A stretch of DNA of 64,000 bases from Rutpela maculata. Its lineage: Eukaryota; Arthropoda; Insecta; Coleoptera; Cerambycidae. Where the stretch lies: positions 102,941,795 through 103,005,794 of the forward strand of contig OW386293.2 in assembly GCA_936432065.2 (NCBI GenBank), written 5' to 3'. This document shows positions 1-10,723 of the stretch, in pieces (within the stretch, counting starts at the first letter, position 1; each line of letters opens with the position of its first letter). The notes beneath the pieces are model-generated. The model saw only the letters and a program-made list of their open reading frames with translations, had not been told where the DNA came from and did not search any database. The translations under genes and the position numbers were made by a program.

Positions 1-127
1 CCATTTTTAAGAATAATTGATTAAATGCGATAAATTATTCACGTACTGAAAGACATTAGTAGGTGACCTTAAGAATTTATGGGAACAACATTTTATGACG
101 ATGATGCGACTATATTCTTAGTCAGTT

Positions 128-281
128 ATAATCCGGTGATTTTAGCTTAAAAAATAACGATTTCTCGGAAAGTTTTGGAACTAGCCAAAAATTAGTCTAC
201 CCCCTACAGAATTTCCTCAAGAATTCGAAAAAAATAGTGTTGACCACTGAAAATGGCGGCTTTAATTGTTATTTAACTTTT
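128..281. repeat. Left arm of a widely spaced inverted repeat
   Basis: This stretch reads, with scattered mismatches and one short insertion, as the reverse complement of 8304-8446. Shared blocks include TCCGGTGAT, GGAAAGTTTTGG, ACTAGCCAAAAATTAGTCT and AAAAATAGTGTTGACCA. Together the arms bracket the two long minus-strand retroelements. They could be the ends of a large DNA element invaded by retroelements, or two unrelated copies of one dispersed repeat. No target duplication is visible outside the arms. Confidence 0.7.
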
Positions 282-433
282 GTACATTTATATACAGTGT
301 AGAATATTGTCACAAAATTGTTAATAAAATAGAACATTTCAGGTTTAACAGTAGTTAAAAACGAAAAAATAATAAAATTTAGTATAAAACAGCAAAAATA
401 CAATTCAATACAAAAATACAAACGTACAATTAA

Positions 434-3400
434 TCATAAGACAAAATTGTCACAATTTAAAAATTCACCAATAGAGTAAAAACTATGTTTTTGCAGCATA
501 TTACGAACACCCGATTTAAATAAATTAAAAGTAGGTAAGGACTTCAAAGAGGTTGGTAATTTATTGAATATCTTAACGGCCATGATCAACGGCCCATTTG
601 CTGATATAGACAAACTATGTCTCGGTATTTCTATATTAAGTGTAGGTCTAAAATTGTAGGGCGGATTTAGGTCTCTGGTAAGTGTAAACTGATCAGGATG
701 TGACTTAACATAGCAAACGCAATTTAGGATGTATATACTCGTTATAGTTAGGAGGTTTAGTTGCTTAAATAGGTCTCTGCAGGAGTATCTAAAGCTTTTG
801 AATGTCATTGTGCTTAGGGTTCTTTTTTGGAGGATTAAAACTTCATTAACTCTTGTACAATTTCCCCAACATAAGATACCGTAGTTCAAAGTGGAGTAGA
901 CATAAGCATAATAATATGTTATTAAAACGTCAGTTGAAACATAAGACATAAGACAAAGCAAGAAGTTGATAATTTCTTCAGTATGACATCAATCTGGTTA
1001 GTCCACGATAAATGCGAGTCTATACATAAGCCAAGAAATTTAACTTGTGAGCTCTGTTGAATACTCTTACTGTTTATTTTTACTAATATACTATCATACA
1101 ATTTTCTTGGAGTGAACAGTATGAGATCAGTTTTGAGATCATTAAGGATATACCCTATATACCGACAGTGATTTATCATAATATGAATAACATCGTTTGC
1201 AGTGTTACTCAGATCATTAAAATTGTCCGAACTCGCAGCTATTAACGCATCATCTGCAAAGAAATACAAAACCACCTGGGAAATAAGAGAAGATATCATT
1301 AATGAAAGTAATAAATAAGAGGGGGCCCAATATGCTCCCCTACTTGGATTGCTTTGGGCAGTGACTTGTAAGTGATATTATTAGTTCTCAAAATAACTTC
1401 TTGGCTCCGACCTTGTAAATAAGAGGAGAGCCAAAGTAGGGTGGGTCCACGTATGCCATAATTATAAAGTTTGTTCAATAGTAAATCAGTGTTGACCATG
1501 TCAAACGCACATTTTAGATCAAATTGAATACACGCTATTTTGTTTTTGCATTCAAAATTTTGCAGAATATAATTGTAGACTGCCAAAATCGCGTCCTGAG
1601 TCGATAATTTGCTCCTAAAACCGAATTGATTAATTGACAAGATTTTCTGTTTCCAGGAATTTTGAAAGCCAAATATGAAAGGCATTTTCATATAATTTAG
1701 AGAGAGCTGAGAGTAGGGTAATTCCTCTATAGTTCGAGATCTGTGATATATCACCTTTTTTGTAGATTGGGACAATAAGCGTTTTTTTTAAAGTGTTGGA
1801 AACATACCGTCCTGGAATGAAAAATTAATAAGCGAGGTAAAACAATTAGTGATGTGATCAGCGACTTTGATTAGAAGCGAACAGGGTATCTCATCATAAC
1901 CTGCAGAATGTTTGTTGGATATTTTCGTTAATATTGAATGAACTTCATGAGCTGTAATAGGAAATAATAAGAAGAATGTCTTTTCACGAATTTCAGAGAC
2001 AGCCTGCCCATTTACAGACCGATCTTTTGTTAAATCATTTATAGAGTTTATAAAATAATCATTGAAAGCTTGAGTAGCATCGTGATAATTACTAATATTG
2101 CGCCCTGAGTCATCCAGTAGACATGAAGGTGTGATTTCCTGTTTTTCACTTGACCGTTCATTATATTCCAGGCTGTGGTAGATTTGTTACTGGAGTCTAA
2201 TATTAGTGAATTATAATAGTTTTTTTTGGCCGTTTTTATATGCACTGAGTGGTTTTTCTTTAAAATATTATAACGAATAAGGACATTTTCGTCCATAGTT
2301 TCTTATATAATTTGAATACATCTCTGACAAATTTACCCTCATCAATCAGTTGTTGGGTAATTCAAGGTTTACTAGGGCCAGACTTCTTATGGATAGTGAC
2401 AAGTTCAAGAGGGAAAGCACAATCCATAAGCCTGAGAAATATATAATAGAAATGTTCGAATTTAATGTTACTGTTTTCATCAGTGTTCAAAAAATCACAC
2501 TTTTCAAGAGATAATAAGTGATTAAATTTGGCTATATTATTCAAATTATTAAAGGATCTTCTGAACCTAATCTCAGGATGAACCTCTGTTTCTCAATAAG
2601 ATCATAGTTATAAGTAATATGCTGCAAAAAATGGTCAGAGATATCACAGCATACGACAGTAGGATTTAACAATAGTGAATCAGTATTACAAAATATATTG
2701 TCAATAATAGTTTTTGAATTGTTTGTTACACGAGTATGCTCAGTTATGCATACATTGAGCCCGAATGACTTAATTAAGTTAGAAAATTCCCTACTATGCC
2801 TATCAATACACTTATCATCTAGATTTATATTGAAGTCACCACATATGATGTTTATAGTGTCAGTATTAAAAGCTACATGTAAGAGATCGCACATGCAGTT
2901 TAAGAATTTGTTATAATTGGAGTAATCGGGAGCACCCGACTTTTATCTTGTTTTTGATGTTTAAGCTGATCTCGATAAAAGCATATTCGAAGTAAGATTC
3001 TTCTTTTTTTACACTACACTCTCTTGCGATTGCATCAAGACCATTCTTGACAAATATAGCTACACCCCCGCCTCCACTGGAGTTACGACAGAAAAAGTCT
3101 GCTAGAAAGTATGGATATAAGCAGCGGCGGCTGGTGAAATTTCAATATTTTTTTTCTCGTCTGTGGCGCATGGGACTCGTACGAAATTTGGGAAATAACA
3201 TCTAGAGAAGCACTTCTCTAATGACCCCTAAAAAATTTTGAAAAAGCAATTTGCGAAAAAAATTTTGAAAATTCGTTAGCCTCCCCTGGGTATAAGAGCT
3301 CCTGTTTATTTTTATTTTTTTTTGTCATATGCATTTGACTTTTCATAAAAATACAACAACAGATTTTGGAGTTTATGAAAATATTTTCATTACTAACTGA

Positions 3401-3895
3401 GATACAACGAATTGAAATATTGTAATTTGTTAAATTGTAAATTACAAAATTTCAGTTCATTGTATTTCAGTTAGTAATGAAAATATTTTCACAAACTTCA
3501 AAATCTATTGTTGTATTTTTATGAAAAGTCAAATGCATATGACAAAAAAAAATAAAAATAAACAGGAGTCTCTAGACCCAGGGGAGGCTAACGAATTTTC
3601 AAAATTTTTTCGCAAACTGCTTTTTCAAAATTTTTTAGGGGTCATTAGAGAAGTGCTTCTCTAGATGTTATTTCCCAAATTTCGTATGGGTCCCATGCGC
3701 CATAGACGAGAAAAAAAATATTGAAATTTCACCAGCCGCCACTGGATATAAGTTTATATGCTTAATTTCCTCCTCCATATAATGAGTCTCTGTGACACAG
3801 ACAACTTCGGGATATCCTAGTGAGTGTAAAAGAACCTCAAATTCAGATATTTTATATAGTATTTGTTATTCAATAGCCAAATTTAAAATTTCTCA
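434..3895 (-). pseudogene. Endonuclease/reverse transcriptase pseudogene of copy A
   Basis: The gene encoded an apurinic-type endonuclease followed by reverse transcriptase. Visible pieces are an endonuclease motif IICGDFNINLDD and a DISDH motif in the 2541-2894 frame, a linker piece (2048-2296), RT motif FDLKCAFDMVNTDLL (1299-1775), an FADDALIAASS active-site motif (922-1299), and the C-terminal region (434-961). These lie in different frames separated by stops, and the endonuclease also carries the 623-bp insertion, so the copy cannot encode a full protein. Confidence 0.8.
3122..3744. mobile_element. Near-perfect palindromic hAT-like foldback MITE
   Basis: The whole 623 bp is one inverted repeat, with arms of about 300 bp meeting near 3430. 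The outer ends read CAGCGGCGGCTGG on the left and CAGTGGCGGCTGG for the complement of the right end. It is flanked by a perfect 8-bp direct repeat GATATAAG at 3114-3121 and 3745-3752. An 8-bp duplication with CAG-type termini is characteristic of hAT elements. There is no coding capacity. It landed in the endonuclease of copy A, so it is younger than that copy. Confidence 0.9.
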
Positions 3896-4004
3896 CTTTT
3901 CGACTGGCCCTGTATAAAAGTCGGTTAGGTTTACCAAAAATATAAAGTAGTCATTCGACTTAAGGAACAGATACTAAATGAGGAAGAAAAAAGGAAAGTT
4001 ATTC

Positions 4005-4012
<8 letters not shown>

Positions 4013-4048
<36 letters not shown>
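4013..4048 (-). repeat. (TAA/ATT)n tail of the copy B LINE
   Basis: About a dozen ATA/AAT triplets. They lie immediately after the 3' UTR of the minus-strand element at 4.0-8.3 kb, so this is most simply that element's microsatellite-type 3' tail. Confidence 0.75.
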
Positions 4049-4049
<1 letters not shown>

Positions 4050-4283
4050 GGTCTTTATTTTCCCACTAAGTACATAAATTAAATAAAGAAAATACAAATC
4101 AATTGAGGGGGAAAAACGCCGAAGATCAGATGGCTATGCACAGGCATGCCCCTGTTTTTAATCTTAAGCGTTAGTAAGTAAGATAGCAATTGAAACTTAT
4201 TTTGTAATAGCAAATAAATTGCCACACAAGTCTTTAGGTGCAATGGGTAGGCATATACGATTACCTTAGCTCAGATGTTGTAT

Positions 4284-7082
4284 TTATGGTTGTTGATTTA
4301 AGAGAGATTTCTTATAATAATATTTAAATGCGGATATTGGCTTATTTTTTATAGCAGATGGTATGGAATTATAGATTTTAGTTATTTGGTAAGAAAAGGA
4401 GCGTTTGAATAATTCAGTACGATGAAGGGGAGGAGTGAGAGTACCTTTAAAACGGATATTTATATTATGTATATCCGTTCTATAAGAGATCTTCTTGTTT
4501 AAATATTTGGGAATTTTGTTGGTTATAATTTTATGAAATATACAAGCGGAATGGAGCAGGCGTCGTCCAGACATGTTAAGCCATCCTATCTCGGGCAGTT
4601 TATGTGAAATATTCTGTCTACGCCGTATACCAAAAATTAGTCTTAAACAAGAATTCTGTATGACTTGAATTCTGCGGTTATCTTCCGCATCTATACATGG
4701 ACCATATACTGAGTCGGCAAAATTAAATCTAGATAATACTAATGATTCACATAAAATTGTTTTTACTTTTTGATTGAGATAATGTCTATTACTGTAAATC
4801 ATTTTAAGGTTCATGTAGGCTAATCGGATACAATTATTTATATGAGGCTTAAATCTAAGTGAACTATCAAAGATTAACCCTAAATTCTTTGCCTTTTCAG
4901 TGGGGTTTATGTTGTGTCCTTCCATGTTTATTTGAATTCTATCCGCTAACTGGGACCTAGCACTTGGTTGTCCGAATACAAGAACCGATGTTTTGTTGGC
5001 ATTAATATTTAGTGAGTGAGATTTAGATTTTTCCAGTAACGAACGGACGTCATGGTTAATTTTATTCATTGCATCTATATACTGACTTGGATCGAAAGAG
5101 AGGTAAAGTTGTGTGTCATCTGCATATAAATGCATTTGACAGTGTGTAATGGCTTTTTGAAACTCCGATGTATATAGAGTGTACAATAAGGGGCCCAGTA
5201 TCGATCCCTGCGGAATACCACACAATACATCAAGAGAGGCAGAGACATTCTCATCAACTTTTACTCTTTGAGTTCTACCCGTCAAATAGCTACGAAAGAA
5301 GTTGACCGCTCCATTGCTTAAACCAATAAACTTTAGTACAGCTAAGAGTATTTTATGATTTATAGTGTCAAATGCCTTTGAAAAATCAATGAGAACCAAC
5401 ACTGTAGCTTTTTTCTCATCTGCCCCTCTCAATATATCGTCCGTAATGTTCAAGAGAGCCGTTTCACAACTGTGTAACGGGCGAAACCCTGATTGTATAT
5501 CAGGCAGTAAATTGAACTTTGTCACGTGCTCACGAAGTTGCGACTCTACCTCTCTTTCTAAGACTTTTGACAGTGTTGGTAAAATACTTATTGGCCGTAG
5601 GTCCTTAAACTCAGTGGGATTATTATTTTTTGGAATTGGCAGTATAAGGGCTTGCTTCCAAGCATCTGGAAAAACGTTATTTTTTAAACAAAAGTTTATG
5701 ATGTGCGTTACATGAGGCAAGATATAAGGACAACACATTAATAGTATTTTGATATTGAGTCCATCATAACCAAGGGCATTGGTTTTGATTCCGTATAAAA
5801 TTTTTTGCACATCAAATTCGGACATAAGTCGGAAAGTAAATGTCTCTATATTTGGATTGATGTTGTTATTGTAATAATTAATGACATTTTGATCTGTAGG
5901 CATCAGCGGAATATTATTTGCATAATAGTCATTCAGGTTGTCCACATTTTTTAAATGATTGGGTATTGAAGTCTTTTCAGTTTTTCGTATATTTAGAATT
6001 TGCAAATCTCTCCATACATTATTAACACCATTTACCCTCAGTTTATGCTCAAAAAATGCTTTTTTTTCCCTTCTGCACGAGAGTGTTGTGTAATTTTTTA
6101 ACTGTTTATAATAATTAAAGTGACCCTCATTTTTAGTTTGACGCCACCTACTACGGGCCTTATTCCTAAGAGATATCAGTAAGCGTATGTTATCAGTCAT
6201 CCATGGAGAAAATTTCTTAGTAATTCTTATGGTACTCAACGGTGCATATACATTCAAAAGGTTTAGAATATTCTCATTTAAAAAATTTACTTTATCATTG
6301 ACATTATTCATGTCATTAATAACCTCAAAGTTAATTAAACTAAGATCATTGTAAAATTGTTCCTGATTAAAACTTTTGAAGTTTCTTATTGTTTTAAAGA
6401 TCGGCGTATTCAATTTACTTTTAATATTTAACTCACAATAAGTTAGTTCATGATCAGACAAGTGGTCGAGGGGAATTACGTTTACACAATCTACAATGTC
6501 ATCATTATTAGTGGTTATTATGAGATCAATAAGTGTTGAAGAATTAAGAGTGATGCGAGTCGGAGAATGAACTAGTTGATCTAAATTAAATGCCTCAAGC
6601 ATCTGACTAAGTTTAAGACAACTTAGTGAATCAGTCCTTAACATGTCTATATTGAAATCACCAAGACAGAATATTTCGTCATATTGTGGTAATAAAACAG
6701 ACAACTGCTGTTCTAATGTATTTAAAAATTCACCATATGGTGAATCTGGCTGTCTGTACACGACTCCCACTGCATAGTTTTGTTTATTTATTTTAATTTT
6801 TACCCATAGCTGTTCTATATTACTCTCAATATCAATGAGAGAGAACGAGAGCGATTCTTTAATGTACATACCCACTCCACCCCCTCTACCAATCCTACGA
6901 TCCCTTCTTACCAATTTGTATCCTTCTATTGTGATAACGTCATCTCCTATAGTGGGGGTAATCCAGGTTTCTGTCAAACATAGCACAGAATAATCAGCCA
7001 GTACTAGGTGGTCTCTTAATTCATTAAATTTTGGCAAAAGCGATCTGATATTGAACTGAGCTAAGGTTATCGGTTTATGCAT
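4284..7082 (-). CDS. LINE ORF2: endonuclease-reverse transcriptase, 932 aa
   Basis: This is the replication enzyme of copy B, which nicks the target and copies the element RNA onto it. The N-terminal endonuclease shows Asn in AQFNIRSL (about residue 11), Glu in CLTETW (38), GDFNID (about 142) and LSDHE (about 209). The reverse transcriptase shows KAFDTINHK, GIPQGSILGPLL and the HLYADDTQLY active site (about residue 655), followed by the thumb motif KNLGLIFDSSL. The C-terminal domain is complete and ends at a TAA/TGA-type stop near 4284. The start is the Met preceding the conserved AQFNIRSL; no internal stops occur. All catalytic motifs appear intact, so the enzyme may be functional. Confidence 0.9.
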   Translation of the reverse strand: MHKPITLAQFNIRSLLPKFNELRDHLVLADYSVLCLTETWITPTIGDDVITIEGYKLVRRDRRIGRGGGVGMYIKESLSFSLIDIESNIEQLWVKIKINKQNYAVGVVYRQPDSPYGEFLNTLEQQLSVLLPQYDEIFCLGDFNIDMLRTDSLSCLKLSQMLEAFNLDQLVHSPTRITLNSSTLIDLIITTNNDDIVDCVNVIPLDHLSDHELTYCELNIKSKLNTPIFKTIRNFKSFNQEQFYNDLSLINFEVINDMNNVNDKVNFLNENILNLLNVYAPLSTIRITKKFSPWMTDNIRLLISLRNKARSRWRQTKNEGHFNYYKQLKNYTTLSCRREKKAFFEHKLRVNGVNNVWRDLQILNIRKTEKTSIPNHLKNVDNLNDYYANNIPLMPTDQNVINYYNNNINPNIETFTFRLMSEFDVQKILYGIKTNALGYDGLNIKILLMCCPYILPHVTHIINFCLKNNVFPDAWKQALILPIPKNNNPTEFKDLRPISILPTLSKVLEREVESQLREHVTKFNLLPDIQSGFRPLHSCETALLNITDDILRGADEKKATVLVLIDFSKAFDTINHKILLAVLKFIGLSNGAVNFFRSYLTGRTQRVKVDENVSASLDVLCGIPQGSILGPLLYTLYTSEFQKAITHCQMHLYADDTQLYLSFDPSQYIDAMNKINHDVRSLLEKSKSHSLNINANKTSVLVFGQPSARSQLADRIQINMEGHNINPTEKAKNLGLIFDSSLRFKPHINNCIRLAYMNLKMIYSNRHYLNQKVKTILCESLVLSRFNFADSVYGPCIDAEDNRRIQVIQNSCLRLIFGIRRRQNISHKLPEIGWLNMSGRRLLHSACIFHKIITNKIPKYLNKKISYRTDIHNINIRFKGTLTPPLHRTELFKRSFSYQITKIYNSIPSAIKNKPISAFKYYYKKSLLNQQP

Positions 7083-7372
7083 GTCTAGCTACAATATAAA
7101 ATTTTTTTTTATTAGTATATTAATATAATTCAAAATTTGTCAAATAAAAGAGAAATTTACAGTTCACTCTACTTTATTATTATTTGAAACAAATTGGACA
7201 ATGTGATAAGATCAAACCCAGCACCTAAAAGAAATACGATAATTGTTTTTACAAATATATAAGAAATTAAAAAAAAGCAAAATAAATCAGATGTAGACAA
7301 GAATATGTTTATCTCCATAAGGTAAAAAAGAAGATATATATTTTAAACATAATAAACTTAGTAGGACATTAA

Positions 7373-8098
7373 TTAATTATTTGTAATAATTCTGCTATAT
7401 TCATCAGAAGTCGATATAAAATGTTTTTTATTTCTCAATATGAACACTATCTTCCCATCCCTGGTCCAGCATTCCGTCTTAAATTTTTCTTTTACTTCTT
7501 TATAAAGTTCGTATCGTGACGGTGTTAACATTTCGCTAATAACATACCCAGACCCTTTAAGACCTTTCTTCTTGTAAAATATGTAGCGAAGTTTCCAGAT
7601 ATGCACGAATTCCATTACTATTGGCCTCGTTTTTGTTTCATTTCTTATTCCATATCGATAACAATCCGATAAATCACACTTAGATAGAAGAGTATCCTGG
7701 TTCTCCTTTAATTGTAACTTGGTATTTAGAATATTTGTTACTATAGAATACAAATCCTCTTTGTCAGTTTCCTTAACGCCGTAGAGTAATAATTTATTTT
7801 TGTTTGATCTTTGAGCGTAAATATCTACTTGTAAGGAGATTTCACTAACCTGGTGTTTTAGTTGCAAAAAGGACTCTTTTATTTTCGCCTCGAAACTTAT
7901 AAATCTTTGCATCAGTTGGTCGATTTTTGTTACATTTTCCGGGGCATTATCTTCTTTTCGCAATCCTGATAATTCACCTTTAAAATTTCCAAGTTGTTGC
8001 GAGAAGTTTTCCTCTATTTCTTGTAGACGAGTGGTAATATCAACATCACTAGTTGTTTTTTTATTCATATTGCCTTTTCCTCTCGTTTTTGTAGACAT
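7373..8098 (-). CDS. LINE ORF1 protein, 241 aa
   Basis: A 241-residue lysine-rich protein upstream of ORF2 in the same orientation. The N-terminus is basic. Residues about 20-110 look like a coiled coil (heptad-like LQEIEENFSQQL and KIKESFLQLKHQVSEIS). A compact domain follows, starting at RSNKNKLLLYGVKE, with the TRPIVMEF...WKLRYIF pattern of L1-type ORF1 RNA-binding domains. Such proteins bind element RNA as trimers and act as nucleic-acid chaperones. It is open from Met to stop. The role is inferred from architecture and position. Confidence 0.75.
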   Translation of the reverse strand: MSTKTRGKGNMNKKTTSDVDITTRLQEIEENFSQQLGNFKGELSGLRKEDNAPENVTKIDQLMQRFISFEAKIKESFLQLKHQVSEISLQVDIYAQRSNKNKLLLYGVKETDKEDLYSIVTNILNTKLQLKENQDTLLSKCDLSDCYRYGIRNETKTRPIVMEFVHIWKLRYIFYKKKGLKGSGYVISEMLTPSRYELYKEVKEKFKTECWTRDGKIVFILRNKKHFISTSDEYSRIITNN

Positions 8099-8303
8099 TT
8101 TGCATAAGTTCTATTTGGTTTATTACTATTGATTAATATTTAAGCACTTTAAGCAGCAGTATGATACTTTTATTATGTCAAATTACTTTAGTTTATAGGA
8201 GACTCACAATTCGTGCCTACTCGCGCGTCGCCATCTTACTTTTAAATGGTGCTTCTATGCATGATTCGGTTGCTGTACGTTGTTGCAAAATTCATTTTGT
8301 TTA

Positions 8304-8446
8304 AAAAAAGTTAAACAACAACTAAAGTCGCCGTTTTGAATGGTCAACACTATTTTTTTCGGATTCCTGAGGAAATTCCGGGAGACTAATTTTTGGCTAG
8401 TCCCAAAACTTTCCGAAACATTTTTCTAATATCACCGGACTATTAT
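8304..8446. repeat. Right arm of the 8-kb spaced inverted repeat
   Basis: This is the inverted counterpart of 128-281. It lies just beyond the presumed 5' end of copy B. Confidence 0.7.
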
Positions 8447-8475
8447 GGGCATGCGCACAGACAGATTATGCGCAT

Positions 8476-9033
8476 GTGCATAGACGTAACGATTTTTGTC
8501 GTGACACTTTTAAAATTAATAACCTGCTTACTGTCACTGGTATTTATTTATATAAATTACTTACAAATATCCACAGCATAAAAAACAAATTACTAATACA
8601 CGGAGATAAACATGAATACAATACGCGCAACCGCAGTAACTTTTATATAAATCATTATAATTTAACTCTTTACAAAAAATCTCCAAGATGTGCAGGTAGT
8701 TATCTATTTAATAAACTGCCTTTTGAATTAAAATTAATAAATAACATAAGACAATTTAAATCTAAATTACTGAGATTTCTATGCGATAACTGTTTTTACT
8801 CTCTGACTGAATTTATAAATCATAATAATTAATACAATGTATAAATTATTTTTCTTACATGTTATATTTTAAATACATATAAATCATATGCTGTATGTTT
8901 GTATTGTTTGTTTTTACACTTAGTTCATTGTTGTATATTTATTTGTAACTATATTTTGTATATTGACCTATTCTATCCAATTTTTGTAATTGGCATACAG
9001 AATTAATAAAATCTATCTATCTATGTATCTAAT
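8476..9033 (+). mobile_element. 5'-truncated non-LTR 3' fragment with (ATCT)n tail
   Basis: Plus-strand LINE fragment holding only the end of the reverse-transcriptase gene (frame open to 8832), a 3' UTR of about 180 bp and an ATCTATCTATCT tail at 9010-9030. The protein has NLLTVTGIYL, YNTRNRSN and LFNKLPFELK...FYSLTEFI, the same C-terminal signature as copy A and the copy at 45.8 kb. Truncation at the 5' end is usual for LINE insertions. Confidence 0.75.
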
Positions 9034-9671
9034 CGAAAGCAAGATTTCTTGGAAATTCCCACGGATATCCTCGAGATTTCATTTCCTCCAGATTTACTCA
9101 GATTGCCTTTAGATTTCCTACGGTTTCCTTGGATTTTCTCAGATTTCCTTCGTGGTTTGCCCTTCGATTATTTAGGTACCAAATTTGGCCATAAGAAATA
9201 GCTACGCTACAGAACATTACCGAGACTATTTCTAATTTTGTAATAAATTCCTTCCTTTGCACGGTAGCTCAGTTCATTTTCGATTTTAATTTTATTAATA
9301 TTTTATTATATATATTTGTCAGCAAAAAATAACTTCCAAAAAAAATCCTGGCTACGAACCTGAAGAGCCATATTTTCCTAGCTCTGGTTGTCAGTGTTGT
9401 GTTTTATTTAACATCAGCCTTAAGCCAATAAAAGTTTCCAATATATTTTAATTGTAAGTAATTTTTTACATTTAAACAGTATTTATTAAGTAATGGTTAA
9501 TGAACTGTTGGAACAATTACAATAGCAGTAACAAAATTTCATTACCTTAGTGAATTTTTTGTATGCTTTCATTGCGAATTTCAAACTTGACATACTTTAA
9601 CATTTTATGAAGTAAATTATTTGAAAACTCAAAATTTTAAATATCTGTCTAGAGATGGGCAACTCCATTTT
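9034..9671. other. Intergenic A+T-rich DNA
   Basis: No gene is visible. Near 9040-9170 there is a run of imprecise repeats around GATTTCC/GATTTTC. At 9653 the stretch TAGAGATGGGC resembles some hAT termini, but no partner end was found. Confidence 0.4.
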
Positions 9672-10330
9672 TTATATAATTGTTATACATTTTATAGGAT
9701 ACTCTTCGCAGTTTTTTGTAAATAATGTTAATTTTAGACATTTTTAATTTTACAGTACGAACTTAGTTGGTAAAATACTATAAAAAAACTATACCATGCC
9801 ACATTTGGGTTTCGAACCCGGGACCCTTAAAGCGTAAGAACTACACCACCATCTTACACGTAAAAAAATGTAAATTTTTACATTACAAGACACGAACTAA
9901 AATCATATTTTCACGGTTTTATATTACATTATGGAATGTATATTTGTAAAATATATAAATATTTGATATTAAAATGAAATATCATTTCACCGGATTTCTA
10001 TTCAATTACAAAAACATAAAAATCAAAAAAAAACATTTTTTTTTCAAATTTAAATCATTAATAACATTTTTATTTACCAATCGATTTTGTTCAAGAACAA
10101 TAGGGTTCTTCCTCTAGCTAACACTAATTTACTGTCCAAATTTCAGTACAATCGGATTTTCTTTCTTGAGTTATCGTGCTTACAAGAAACGTGACTGACG
10201 GACAGACAGACGGACATTTCGAAAGTTATTCAGAATTCATTCACTTCTGCGAGCGATATTTATGGTTTTAGAAATGTGCCAATCAAATGCAATATACTCT
10301 TCGTTTTCGTAATTGCGAAGAGTATAATAA
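9672..10330. repeat. Dispersed repeat, copy 1 (with a tRNA-like segment)
   Basis: Two blocks recur at 52.83-52.99 kb and 55.52-55.82 kb in the same order: one beginning TATATAATTGTTA and containing GGATACTCTT, the other containing the GACGGACAGACAGACGG run and GCCAATCAAATGCAATATAC. Between them, at 9795-9850, the complement carries a GGGTTCGAAACCC box like a tRNA T-arm and a D-arm-like TGGTGTAGTTC. The ACTCTTCGC at 9701 and GCGAAGAGT at 10315 are inverted to each other. The class is unresolved; a SINE or non-autonomous DNA element is possible. Confidence 0.65.
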
Positions 10331-10595
10331 TAACCAATATAACCATAATGATGCATCATCTAAACCCTACATTTTTTTTGCATAGACAATTGAAGAGTAT
10401 AACTTCTAAATGGTCTAAGTGCCGAAAATCTCAAAAGGAGATAATCGATAAAAACTATTTAATAAGAAAAACAGCAGCCGCAGGTTGTACATAATTTTTA
10501 ATAAGTTAGAAAAAACACAAACGAAACGTACTGTAATGTTGAAATAAAAGAATACAAAAACAAATTTAAACAAAAAAATAATCTTTATCAGAATT

Positions 10596-10710
10596 TAATA
10601 AATGGTTTAAGTGCCAAATGTAAATACATCGTAAAAGGTCTAAGTGCCAAATGTAAATACATTGTAAAAGATCTAAGTGCCTATATGTATATTTTGACAT
10701 CCTAAGTGCC
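10596..10710. repeat. 33-bp tandem repeat with CTAAGTGCC core
   Basis: The core TAAGTGCC starts at 10608, 10641, 10674 and 10703, so the spacing is 33, 33 and 29 bp. Units share AAGTGCCAAATGTAAATACA. The array lies inside the inverted-repeat element at 10388-11390. Confidence 0.8.
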
Positions 10711-10723
10711 TCCACGTGAAGTT

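Larger units (their letters stand above)
300..3895 (-). mobile_element. Decayed non-LTR retrotransposon (copy A)
   Basis: A minus-strand LINE copy of roughly 3.6 kb whose endonuclease/reverse-transcriptase gene is recognisable but broken. Its order is endonuclease (3750-3895 and 2541-3121), linker (2048-2544) and reverse transcriptase plus C-terminal domain (434-1775). The 5' end is missing or unrecognisable. The C-terminal region ends in an FNKLP...FK...FYSIGEFL pattern, as in the copies at 8.5 and 45.8 kb. I read it as CR1/Jockey-superfamily, with the clade unresolved. A palindromic hAT-like element (3122-3744) interrupts the endonuclease. Confidence 0.8.
4013..8300 (-). mobile_element. Near full-length non-LTR retrotransposon with both ORFs open (copy B)
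   Basis: A minus-strand LINE about 4.3 kb long, with 5' UTR (about 8099-8300), ORF1 (7373-8098), a 290-bp spacer, ORF2 (4284-7082), a 235-bp 3' UTR and a triplet tail. It is the only non-LTR copy here in which endonuclease and reverse transcriptase sit in one uninterrupted frame, so it is comparatively young. It looks like the L2/CR1/Kiri side of the CR1-Jockey assemblage; the clade is inferred from the GIPQGSILGPLL and C-terminal LHRTELFKRSFSYQ motifs. The exact 5' end is uncertain because an inverted repeat arm begins near 8304. Confidence 0.8.

Noticed and set aside
9795..9850. Possible tRNA gene on the minus strand
   Set aside because: A T-arm-like box is present, but the acceptor and anticodon stems do not form and the sequence is part of a dispersed repeat.
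10596..10710. 33-bp direct repeats that could suggest a CRISPR array
   Set aside because: The repeats are contiguous without unique spacers, degenerate at the edge, and in eukaryotic DNA inside a transposon-like unit.
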